This document shows, one piece after another, positions 10,078 through 20,211 of a stretch of DNA of 64,000 nt. The notes under the pieces are model-generated. The model made no database searches and was not told the origin of the DNA. It saw only the letters and a list, made by a program, of their open reading frames with translations. The stretch comes from Malus domestica (Eukaryota; Streptophyta; Magnoliopsida; Rosales; Rosaceae): assembly GCF_042453785.1 (NCBI RefSeq), contig NC_091665.1, positions 20,737,501 to 20,801,500 on the forward strand, given 5' to 3'. Both the position numbers and the translations under genes were made by a program. Position 1 is the first letter of the stretch, and each line of letters opens with the position of its first letter.

Positions 10078-10644
10078 TGATGCACAAAATTAGTGAGGAA
10101 TTTGGTACAACAGAAAGTGTTAAGTTTGTGACCTTCGCTAGATTGCTCCGGTCACTAGTGTGGATAAGTATGTAAATGAATAAGGACAGGGAAGCAAACA
10201 CAAGATGTACGTGGTTCACCCAGGTTGGCTACGTCCACGGAGTAGAAGAGTTCTCATTAATTGTGAAGGGTTTACACAAGTACATAGGTTCAAGCTCTCC
10301 TTTAGTGAGTACTAGTAAATGATTTAGTACAAATGACATTAGGAAATATTGTGAGAGAATGATCTCTATTTATAGAAGAGAGTTTCTAGTTTCATTCTGA
10401 CATTGACACGTGTCGTGTTGTGATTGGCTTCTGATGTTAACACGTGTCACACTATAATTGGCTTCTGATGTCGACACGTGTCGCGCTGTGATTGGCCTCC
10501 TAGTTGGAAGGAAACTCTTCTGGGTCCTTGACAGTATAACGTTGACCGGTGCTCAATAGTTTCGGGATTGGTCAAGTATGGTACAAACATATATGATAAT
10601 CTCAGTCTACAATTTTATTTAGGCTCCAAAATAAGCATCCAACA
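10078..10644 (-). mobile_element. 5' LTR of the gypsy element (567 bp)
   Basis: On the minus strand the LTR starts TGTTGGATGCTTATTTTGG and ends TTTTGTGCATCA, followed by a short gap and the PBS. A TATA box (CTATAAATAG) lies at 10375-10366. The part preserved in many plant LTRs (TGTACGTGGTTC and CTACGTCCACGG on plus) lies at 10208-10240. Upstream of the TATA box are three 34 bp repeats, listed separately. The partner LTR was not found in this window. Confidence 0.8.
10404..10505 (-). promoter_or_regulatory. Three 34 bp U3 repeats with G-box cores
   Basis: CACGTGTC starts at 10407, 10441 and 10475, an exact 34 base period, each followed by a conserved ATTGGCTTCTGATG-like block. In the element's direction they lie 30-130 bases upstream of the TATA box. 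CACGTG is the core bound by plant bZIP and bHLH factors, and ATTGG is an inverted CCAAT. The arrangement looks like a multiplied enhancer; activity is inferred. Confidence 0.65.
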
Positions 10645-10649
10645 AATAA

Positions 10650-12303
10650 TAATTGTGATTCTCACCCACACTCTCAAATTCCCAGCCACATTCATTGGCA
10701 AAATAAATATCAACCTTAAACCATAATTCTCGTTGGCTAAATAAATACCAAAACATCAAACCACATCAACCATTGGCTAGATATATACTAGCATAATAAC
10801 CACGATTCACATAAATTCTAGCCATAACCATCTTCGGTCAATTAAATATCAAAATTCTAAGTCACCCATTAGTACATAGTAGAATCTCAAAATTTCAAGC
10901 CAAAACTATATAATTGACAAACTGAATATCAGAAATTTCAACCAAATTCATTGGAAATTTTCAATCACACTCACTGGTTAATGGAAGGAAGATTAAAACC
11001 AAATTCGCAACACCACTCACATAAATTCTCATTCTATGGTTCCTTCCATTTCCGCAATTAACTAAATTGCCCATAGTAAAAATTTGAAGCCTTTTAAATC
11101 TTTCTTTCAATCGTTTTTCTTCTTAATTTTACTTTAAAGTGCAGCCACAAATATAATAAATGTGTGACTCGCACCTTCAGAATACCTTTCATATTTCATC
11201 AATTAAAAGGGAAAATTTAAATATGCTAAACTCTATTGGCCACAAAACTAAACCTTGTTTATCGCATGGCCACGAGAATAAGTGCTCGTCATCAATTTGG
11301 TTCACAATAACCAATTCAACAATGAAAATTTATAACTGTGGTAACCAAACCAATCGAAATTATAATTACAAACTTCCCCATCAATTCTAGCTGTAATCGT
11401 CAGTGGCTAAGGAATTATCACAATGTCAAACCAAACCACTAAAGGTGACATTAGCAAAAATTCCAACAAAAATCATTGTCACTATAATAGAATAAAGATC
11501 CGAAATTTTTCGTTACCATGGAATGAAATCAAAATCTCATTTCTTGATTTCCTTTGTTTCCGCAATTTACTTAATTACTCAAGGCAAAATTTAAAACCTT
11601 ATCTTTTCTTTTCTTTCTTTTCCTTCCCGTTGTTTTACAACATGGGAATCAAATATATATACGTTCTTGAACTCTTTCTATGAGGGCTGCCCACATGGGA
11701 GCATGAACTAGACAGAGAGCTCCAAAAGCTATTCAAGGACAATTAAACGCTCTAATTATAAAGAAACCAAGGCTTGAAATTAAACATGCCTCAATCAATC
11801 AATGATATTGGTTGAACTTGAGAATATGTTCATCTATTGTATTTGAACTTAAGGCATCCATAATCACACACACGTGGCATGCGTTTTATTATTAACCATA
11901 TGTGCAGATAATACGAAATATTTCTCTAACAAAATTCAAAAAATGCACATATAGGCACAATCATATTGATTAGAGCCAATATTCTTCTTTTAAACTAATA
12001 GAGGTCCAATTGTTTTCTCGCACATTAACAAAATTAAATGTCAAATTCCAAGTCATGGCTATCATAGCTAACAAAATATCATAAATTCACCCATAATTCG
12101 TTAATGGAAAACTAAACTAACAATTTATATTAAAAACTTTTCTAGTCAATTCTTTTCATCCAACGAAAAAACTCAGCTGGGAAATCATTTCTATTAAACA
12201 AACTCAAAATTTCATTTCATAATTTCATTCATGTCTACCCACCATTCTAAATATAATGGGCAAATCACAACCACTGTTTATAATTTCATTCCCATTCGGT
12301 AAA
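10650..12303. repeat. AT-rich degenerate repeat, no gene
   Basis: About 1.65 kb without a credible ORF. The phrase (C)ATTGGCTAAATAAAT, with CAAACCAC or CATAATT nearby, recurs loosely, suggesting an eroded ~70-75 bp tandem or LTR-derived repeat. Similar wording resumes at 14323 beyond the solo LTR, so the LTR probably landed inside this repeat. Confidence 0.45.
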
Positions 12304-14322
12304 GGATAGGAGCATATTTATACGACTTAGTTAGCTTGTTCTTGTGCATTTACGTTGTGTTTTTTTAGTTAAGTTAGTCTTTTAAGCCACTTTCATGTGT
12401 TTTCAGGTTTTAAGGGCAAAGTATGCAAAGAAATGTATTTTGGAGCCTTTTGGAGCAAAATTGAGCTTGGATTGGATATCACGTGTCTGGAGCAAAAGGA
12501 ATGGACGAAATTGAAGATTTGAAGATGTGAGGAGTCCTAATTGAAGAAGGATTCCTAATCAACGAAGGAGTCCTAATTGAAGATGGATTCCTAGAAGAAT
12601 GAAGATTCCTACTAAAACAAGGTTTCCTACTTGAAGTAGGAAAGTTAAGCCTAAAGTTTCCTATTTTGGGTTCATCTTTCCTGAACCTGAATGGCCTTAA
12701 GTTCCAGCAACATTAAAGGTTCCTAAGCATTGGAAGACACAAAACAAAGGTTCTAAAGCACCTAGGAGTCTTTGCCGCACCTAAGCCCTTCTAGAAACCC
12801 TTTTCCTTGCCTTGCAAGGCATTCTAGAAGCCCAATCCCTTTCCTACATATCTGCCGCACCTTTTAAGCCTTTTCCCTTTAGATTTTGATTGTTTGGGCC
12901 CTAATCCTTATTTTCTGCTAAGTCCAAGTCCTAACCTGATTTCCCTAGGGTTTTATGTGCCTATATATACTCATATTTCACTCTTGCCACAGAGAGACCC
13001 TCCATATTCACCCATTCACGCCAGAAATCATTCTTCCCTCTCTGTCGTAGCCATCCCTCACCATTCTCCATAGTTTTTGACCCAAAACACCCCTTGCCGC
13101 ACCATACACCTATCCTAGCCTTAACCCCATCCTTCTACACCATTCATAACCCCCAAAACCTGACCCTAAACCTTGTGCCACAACAAAGAGGAAGGAGGGA
13201 AGTTCGTAGACGTGCTTGTTGTTCAGTTTGGATCGTTGGAACGTCTAGGTGTTTTCTTTCTTTTGTTTTCAATGTCTAAATTTGTTTATCTTTGCTTTAT
13301 GAGTATGAGGAACTAAACCCCTCTTAGCTAGGGGGGAATTCGAAACCATGTTCATGCTTGCAATATGATTTGATTACTTTCAGTTGTGATTCATAAGTTG
13401 TGAATTCAATTTACTTATCCGTTTGAATTAAAACTGATTTGTGTGTGTTGGTTGAGAGTGCACGCTTAATTTTCATGCATAAATCTGATGCTAGGATATA
13501 AGGGATTTCCACCTAATCGTTATGAACTTATATTCACAAGTAGTGAAGTTTGTTAGTCACAATTGCATTAAGTAAATTCTTGGCATTAGTTTCATGCAAT
13601 TCATAGTTACAAGTGCCTTGTCAATGCTTATGATTTTCATAGAACTTAATGATTCTTGCTTGTATCTCTATTATGCAATTCATGTAGGGAACTTGTGGGG
13701 AATGCTTTGGGTTGTTGTATGCAATCATCCAATTTAATGAAATTAGGAAAATCTGAGGGTTAATTAGTGCAATTCACAGTTAATCTGGGGCGTTGAGAAT
13801 TCGTAGTTTATTGAAAAGCAACTGGAAATCATTTTGTTTGCAAGTGTGTCATGTGTGGAGAAGAACCTTCTAGCTAGCCCATCATCCACCTTATTCCCTA
13901 AATTCGTCTAAAATCTGTTTTAGTTTACAACTTGTTTATTTTGTTTTCAAATTCGTCAAAATCAAATCCCCCTTTACTTTGAAGTGTTAGATTAGTTAAA
14001 ATCTGTTTTGATTTGTGTTTTTAAGTGTCTTGAGTCAAGTTAAAACCTATTTTTGTCCAAATAACTTCCTAGAGTCAGTTTAGTGTCTATTTCATTGATT
14101 TGTGCTGTTTTGAGTCTTTCTAGTGAGTTTTGAGTCTTGTAAGTTTATATTGAGTCTTTTTTAATCTAGTTTAGTGTTTTAAACTTAGTTTTACATTTTT
14201 GAGTCAGTTTCAAGTGTTTTAGCAATTCCTCCTAATCCCCGGTTTAGAACGATCCCTACTTGCATCTCTACTACAATTGTCAACAAGAGGGTTTAATTTG
14301 TGTGCTTATATAATTTGCATCA
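12304..14322 (+). mobile_element. Solo LTR, ~2.0 kb, with TSD GTAAA
   Basis: The sequence GTAAA at 12299-12303 recurs at 14323-14327, directly after the LTR terminus TTGCATCA. Its last 600 bases match 1-580. A TATA-like CTATATATACTC lies at about 12961-12972. No PBS, polypurine tract or coding domain adjoins it, so it is a solo LTR left by recombination between two LTRs. The left terminus (GGATAGGAGC) is not a TG, so the exact left edge may be off by a few bases. Confidence 0.65.
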
Positions 14323-15203
14323 GTAAATTACCACATCATCCATAAATATTTAAAATTTCCAACCATAATTATTGGTTATAAGATTTTAAAATTTCTATTC
14401 ATACTCATCATTAACAGAACATTGATTTCATCATCTTTTCTTTGATTCCTAATAGTGACTAGTAGGTTGGAAAAGATTGTAATATATCTAGCCAATACAC
14501 ATCACACTTTCTTTTTTTCTTTTCTTTTTTCTTTTTTTTTTTTATCTTTTCTTTTCTTCTTCTTTTTTTTTTCTTTTCACATCTACGGGCCTTTTCCACC
14601 CAATTTCACATCCATGGCCTTTTTCGCCCCATTTCACATTCACGGGTCTTTCTCGCCCAATCTCACATATCCACTGGCCTTTTTGCCCAATTCAATTTCT
14701 CAAGTGCCAAGTATAATACAAATTCTCCATCTACTTATCACCACCTCAATCACAATCACCTTAATATTCAACATTTTCATAATGCACAGCCTAATATCGA
14801 TTTAATTCAAAATTAATCCAAAACTTTAATCAAATGCTCATCTTCGAAGCTATAACATGAATACGATATTTTAAAATTTTCCTACTCTCATTCAATTCAA
14901 TTCAAAGCATCATAATTCACAATATATGCATTCCACATAATTTCCGTCATACTCATAGAACTTATGAAATAATGCAATATAAACGCAAATCACAATTCCC
15001 ATTAACGAAACCTTCATATTTACCAAGGAAATTGCACCACAATCATAATACAATTAATATATGTATTTCACATATAAAACATGAATGCCACTTTGTTCCT
15101 AAAAATATGAATTAATGCAACCACAATGCATGTCATAATTCACACCAACAAGACTCAAGAATAGTGCATCTCATAGAATATGATCATTTAATCTGATACC
15201 ATT
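14323..15203. repeat. AT-rich flank with pyrimidine tract and ~29 bp repeats
   Basis: There is no gene here. A C/T-rich run at about 14507-14577 is followed by four degenerate ~29 bp units (TTTCACATCCATGGCC, then TTTTTCGCCCAA) from about 14574 to 14690. The rest is AT-rich and resembles 10650-12303. The translated ORF over the tract is low complexity and rejected. Confidence 0.55.
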
Positions 15204-16557
15204 TGTCACGCCTCGCTCCCAAAATATATGTTTTTGGGAGTTAATTATAGTGGGCCCAACTTACAATCATAGTTAATTTATTTCCATTAATCACATTCTG
15301 GAGCCATAAGTTGTGCCACGTGTGTGGCTGATTGAAGAGAAAAATAAATGATGTATGGTTGTGATTAAAAGAAAAGAATAGAAATGAGGAAAAGGAGGAA
15401 TGAATTGAGGTGGGAGGGACCAATGGGGAGAGGGAACTGGGAGGAGAAAGGAGAGAAAAAGACACAGGGGATCGGGGAGTCTGACCCGTGTGACCCGATT
15501 GTACAAGCCGGCGGTTCCTCGCCATTATTTGTCCAATTTTTCGACGAATTAGACCTATAAATCACTCCCAATCATCACCTTGGACCTCTCTCTTCCTATT
15601 CCACCAAAAATTTGAGGAAATTTGAAGGTATTTTGGTACAAAAATCTTAATGGGTGTCGTGGGAGATTTTGCCCAAAATCCATAAATTGTGAAATGATTT
15701 CATACAATTTCCTCCACTAAAACCTTCCCCTAGATGTTAGAAACAAAGCCCAAACAACTAGAGGGGCGGCGGAACACTTGAGATGAAGGATCGAAGTGGA
15801 GCATTTCTAGGCAAATTGGAGCATTTCTAGGCCAAATTGGACTTAGCCGCAGGTATAAAGTTTGCTATACTCTTTGAGATCTTCATTTCTGTAATTTTTG
15901 AGAATTTTTAGAAATAGTTGAATTTTCTGGCGAGCCGGGGTGGCTGGCTGCCACTGGCAGCGGCGAGTGCTACGGCGCACGGTCAGGGAGCCGACATTGT
16001 GTTTTTATGTGAATTTTGTTATTCTAATAACGCTTTTGAGACCTAACTGTTGTGGTTTGAATATTAATACAATTGTGGTATATGTTGGATTAAAGGAATA
16101 TATTCGGTTTTGGTTTGAATTTTAGAAATGTGAACTACGAATGGCTTGATCCCTGTTTAGGGTACATAGGCAATCTAACTAGACGTTAGATGCAGCCATA
16201 CAACAAGTGAGATTAAATAATTGAGAATTAACATTTAGATGGATTTTTTATCTAAGAGAAGGAAATGCTTCTAAATAGGAAGTGAAATTGTATGTTTTGG
16301 TAAATGATTAATGGTTATGGATTACATGGGATGAAGGAAAATATTTGGAGAATAATGACTAATGATAGTGAATTCAAATGTTAATTTAAAGATATGTTTT
16401 AACATTTAAGAAAATATGGATAGATTGTAAGAATTCTAATTATTGACTTAGAGGAATGTGATTAATGGAAATAAATTAACTATGATTGTAAGTTGGGCCT
16501 ACTATAATTAACTCCCAAAAACATATATTTCGGGGCGAGGCGAGACAGGGCGTTACA
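15204..16557 (+). mobile_element. LTR-like element with ~95 bp inverted ends
   Basis: The left end TGTCACGCCTCGCTCCC and the next ~80 bases return in inverted form at the right end, which finishes CGTTACA. The inverted arms include AAAAACATATATTT, AGTTAATTATAGT and AATGTGATTAATGG. The interior contains GGCTTGATCCCTGTTTAGGG, typical of gypsy LTRs. A ~150 base inner segment (TTGAGAATTTTTAGAAATAG region) matches the element at 47996-50620 in the opposite direction. LTRs of Del/Tekay type often begin TGTCACGCC and end GGCGTTACA, so a solo LTR with unusually extended end symmetry is likeliest. A fold-back DNA element is the alternative. No clear TSD. Confidence 0.5.
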
Positions 16558-16559
16558 CT

Positions 16560-17745
16560 AAGACTCAACGAGCTTTTTCGTCCCCTTGGGAGAAGTCAGA
16601 TCGGTGACAAGCTTTTCAGCAGCAGACGAGCCCCCGCAAGCAACAGAAGAAGTCATTGGCTTCTTCTCACCAAAGGCTCACAAGCAGGGGAGGAAAATCT
16701 CTTCTTCCCATCCTTATTGGCAATAAGCTCTATAGTAGCGATGGGGCGAGCAAGTGCCTCATCCTTTATCCGCTTTATCTCTTCATTTGGAAGCAGCTAG
16801 CATTTCTCCCAACGAAAAGGACTAAGCAGCTAGCACCACTCACGGTACTTAGTAGAAATTCCTAAGGCGATATGCATTTTCTTCATATCTGTCAAAGTTC
16901 TTGGAATTGAGCCAAATTCCGAATCTACACAAAGTAAGAATGACGATCAATAAACTTAAGTCATGGAGCAGCTTAACAAAAATTCAAGCAGGCCATGAAT
17001 GAAGTAGTTACTTTTCACTGATAAAGACAATCGAAACAAGCATATCAAGAGAGAAGTCAGACTCTCACTCTCCACTTACCTCCAAGGTATCTCTCACCCA
17101 CTCATGATCACCTTTGCAGGAAGCATCAACCAGCCTATGGCGAGATCTCAGCTACCCCACGCCTTCCTTGTGGCCGACTTCAAAGAAGTACCATAACTCA
17201 TTTATGATCAAGCTAAGATCAATGAACTTACTCAAGTTCGAGAACCCAACAATCGTGCGAACTGCATTCGATGAACACTAAGCAGGCGTGCATTTCATGG
17301 AGAATATCACTTCTTGAAAAAGATGCAGCATGGGAAAAGTAAATCCCAACACGAAGTAATACGGATGGAAATTGATAGCCCTCTTCCTAGCAGTGGCACC
17401 CTCGTCACACGGTTCTGGCTGTTATCGTCTTTCACCCGCTTGACTCGAACCTCTGACGAAATCGCATACTTGTATGTCTTAAGAAAATCCCGAAACAGCT
17501 TATCGGAATTGATCTTGACATGTGCAAACCCTCGTCGCACGGTTCTGGCTGCTATCATCTTTCACCCGCTTGACTCGAACCTCTGACGAAATCGCATGCT
17601 TGTATGTCTTAAGAAAATCCCGAAACAGCTTATCAGAATTGATCTTGACATGTGCAACTTTGAAGTAGCCCACCTTGCTGGAAGAACCACCTTGATGGTA
17701 CAAAGGTGGAGGGTATTCGTCACTTTTGAGATTGGAAGAAGAAGA
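16560..17745 (-). pseudogene. Gag-like retrotransposon relic
   Basis: On the minus strand a frame beginning MSSSSNLKSDEYPPPLYHQG at 17745 continues with HVKINSDKLFRDFLKTYKHA, a phrase typical of the N-terminus of plant gypsy-associated 'putative transposon protein' genes. Further down, broken frames give IELIANKDGKKRFSSP at about 16735 and a serine-rich MTSSVACGGSSAAEKL piece ending at 16560. A 130 bp duplication, several stops and the absence of pol domains show a fragment. Family assignment is from memory of similar proteins. Confidence 0.5.
17398..17657. repeat. 130 bp tandem duplication inside the gag-like relic
   Basis: CTCGTCACACGGTTCTGGCT at 17401 and CTCGTCGCACGGTTCTGGCT at 17531 head two copies that differ at only a few positions. 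Because 130 is not a multiple of three, the duplication shifts the frame and by itself breaks the protein. Confidence 0.9.
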
Positions 17746-18173
17746 CATCTCAAAATCTCTGTAAAAAGTAAGAAGAAAAAATTTAGAAGGCAGCTCACGA
17801 GAAGAGCAAAAAAAAGCCCCACGGCTTAGCTCACCCACACCACCACAAAAAGGCCCAGCCCTCACTCCCTCTTTCTTCCAGCACGGGCCCAAACCGCAGT
17901 AGCCCAACAACACACCAGGCCCTATGGCCCAAACCCTTGCCACATCTTTCTCGCGCCTACCAGGGCCCAAGGCCTCCCCGCCCAACCTGCCAGCAAGAGA
18001 GACTCGGCCCATGCCAGTCTCTTTCTGCCTTCCACCCACTATAGCAAGCCCTAGCCTACTCTTCTATGCTTGGCCCGCACCAAGCTCAAACCTAGTTGGG
18101 AAACAACTCTACAAGCCCATGCAGCTTGGGATTTCTACACATATTGCCTTTTTCCTACATGTAGCCTAGTAGG

Positions 18174-18907
18174 TGTGGGGGCATTTGTGGAGCCTAAAAT
18201 AATCTCAAAAATTCTAGAGGTGACACATAGACTTTTTGCTCAAGAAAGACCAAATTGCTCTTATTAAATGGGCAGGCTCCTCAAATACTACCACACGCAG
18301 TTCACACCCTTAAAGGTCCCAGCAGCTGAATACAGCTCACTTGTCATTGGCAAGGAAAAGTCAAAGCATTAAAGATAAGGATTAATTACCCAAATCCTAT
18401 CTTTAATACATTCCCAATTGAAGATTGACTTCATTCAAGTAAGTAATCCCAATTTATATAAATTAGAGATAATTACTCCATTATCTCAAGATATTATTTC
18501 CTATTTAATATCTAAAGAATATTTGTCCATAAATCTTGGCCAATAGGATGCCTCCATGTGTAGGGTAAAATCCTAACACCATGGTCGACCCTCTCCTCCT
18601 ATATATACCCCATATTCTACCAAATTTTGGCAAGCTTTTGCTACCCTAAAAAGCTCTAAACACTTTGCTCTTCTCAGAGAAACTAACTTAGGCATCGAAG
18701 ATCCATTAGCACTTTACTCTTCTCAGATAAACTAACTTAGGCATTGGAGATCCATTAGCCTAACCCCCTCATCCGCCCTCCCTCCCCCCCCCCCCCAACC
18801 CAAAACCTCATGGGCGCATTAGGCTTAGGTCCTTAATCAAAGGTGGTTGATTGTTTTGCAGGTACATTTTCGTCAAGGTTAGAGACAGCAGAAATTTACA
18901 TCGACAC
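18174..18907. mobile_element. Probable LTR next to the gag-like relic
   Basis: The block begins TGTGGGGGCATTTGTGGAGC and ends about ACATCGACACA. It contains a TATA-like CCTATATATACCCC at 18598-18611 and a short direct repeat (CACTTTGCTCTTCTCAGA and its variant, about 18661 and 18711). No partner LTR, convincing PBS or TSD was found, so direction and exact ends are uncertain. A poly-C run lies at 18785-18796. Confidence 0.4.
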
Positions 18908-18909
18908 AA

Positions 18910-20211
18910 ATAATCGAAATAATTTGGGGCTCAATTTTTTTTTTCAACTCTCTCGCATAATGTGAGATGCGTAATGTTACGAGATTTAGATAAGAATCTT
19001 CATGAAAAAGGTTTGGCTTTATAATGTCTCCTTTGAATTTATGAAAATATCATCGTACAATTGATAGGAATACCAACATTGTTCTTTGATTATGCATGCA
19101 ATAATTAAAAAAATGAATTTTATGCATTGTCCACTACAAGTATGGGTAACATGTCAAATAACACATGTTTCATATGCACTCAACGCAACCTTAATATATG
19201 GCTCATAAATTTGCCACATGGATAACCCCATCAAAATAAAATAACAGCACCACAACTTCATCCATTTTATACTGAATTGTTTCTTAGATTGCCAACCCAA
19301 AAACTTGTAGCTCACAGACTCTCTCCAAGAGATCGAGATTCACATAAAGATCAATCAGGCAATTGCAGTAAGCCTTCCTTACATCCGAACCATTCGAGTC
19401 ATATTAAAAAGTTGCGATGCTTCGTTCTTGAAGATTTCACTATTGTCTTGCTTTTACACCAAAGTCTTACCAAATACCCTAGTTTTTCATCAACGCTCTC
19501 AATGCAATTGGCAAGCTTGCAAGGTTCTTTCTTTGGTGTCTGAGTCATTTAGGAGACAACCATAGAAACACTCATCTAGTGTTATAGCCGGTTTTAGAAT
19601 GCAAGCATGCAAAAAACAAGAAAACAAACAAGTAAACTTTGAATACCATTTTGATTTGGTGTTCAAATGATTTAGTATTTGAAACCGTAAACAAACATGA
19701 ATCGAACCAAAACCAGTGTGATACGAAGCATACGATTTTAATAATAAATTTAAATAAAACTGCACCGAACTAAACCGTTGATATTTCATAATTCTAATTC
19801 GCATTTGAAAGTAAAATCGCACCATGCCCAGCCCTAGCCTGGACTCGTCAAATTTCATTAAACCTTCACAAACCAACCACGACGTCGTTTACCCGCTTCC
19901 CAGCTTCAAAATTTTCACACCACAAACCTTTCTCACTTTCGCAGACGCGCGTGTTTATAACTGCCCAAGTCCCCACTGGCCTCCAATAGTTCGAATAGTG
20001 TATGTCACTCCTCACAAGGCGCGTGGGATAACAAAGTGAACATTCCTCAAATTATCTTTTCCAAAAGTTGTTATAATTTCGTTGATGAAGGAATTCCAAA
20101 CGCACACGGAGAGAGAGATCAATAAGGATAATTTAAATCGATTGAAACCCTAGAATCGAAAGCGAATTTCAATTGTTTCTTCAATTGGGTGTTTGAGTTT
20201 GCTCCTCCTCA
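18910..20211. other. Intergenic; promoter side of the ARL8 gene
   Basis: No coding feature is supported. The last ~150 bases contain AGAGAGAGA at about 20110 and the leader of the GTPase gene ending GCTCCTCCTCA just before its ATG. No clear TATA box was seen, which is common for housekeeping genes of this type. Confidence 0.5.

Larger units (their letters stand above)
581..10644 (-). mobile_element. Decayed Ty3/gypsy LTR retrotransposon, probably Tat lineage
   Basis: Read on the minus strand, the order is: LTR (10644-10078), primer binding site (10072-10061), gag (9969-8034), protease and linker (8033-7035), reverse transcriptase (about 6998-6300), RNase H remnant (about 6200-5300), integrase (5211-4070), then a long 3' region with tandem arrays and an antisense ORF. 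PR-RT-RH-INT is the Ty3/gypsy order. Absence of an envelope gene and chromodomain, the PBS, the gag zinc-finger style and the repeat-laden 3' region with an antisense ORF point to Tat. The second LTR was not found; it lies left of the window or is lost. The TSD candidate on the right is AATAA at 10645-10649. Many frameshifts and stops make it non-autonomous. The left end given here is where the foreign LTR stops. Confidence 0.75.

Noticed and set aside
14455..14805. Phe-rich ORF of 116 codons
   Set aside because: A translated pyrimidine tract; no homology recognised.
15241..15571. Three overlapping minus-strand ORFs
   Set aside because: They lie in an LTR-like element, are low complexity and mutually overlapping.
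17500..18039. 179-codon minus ORF as one gene
   Set aside because: Its N-terminal 100 residues translate G/C-rich leader DNA; only the part from 17745 down resembles a gag-like protein, and it is broken by the duplication.
18174..18907. Assigning a direction and clade to this LTR
   Set aside because: No PBS, PPT or partner copy; the neighbouring gag-like relic and the TATA-like sites allow either strand.
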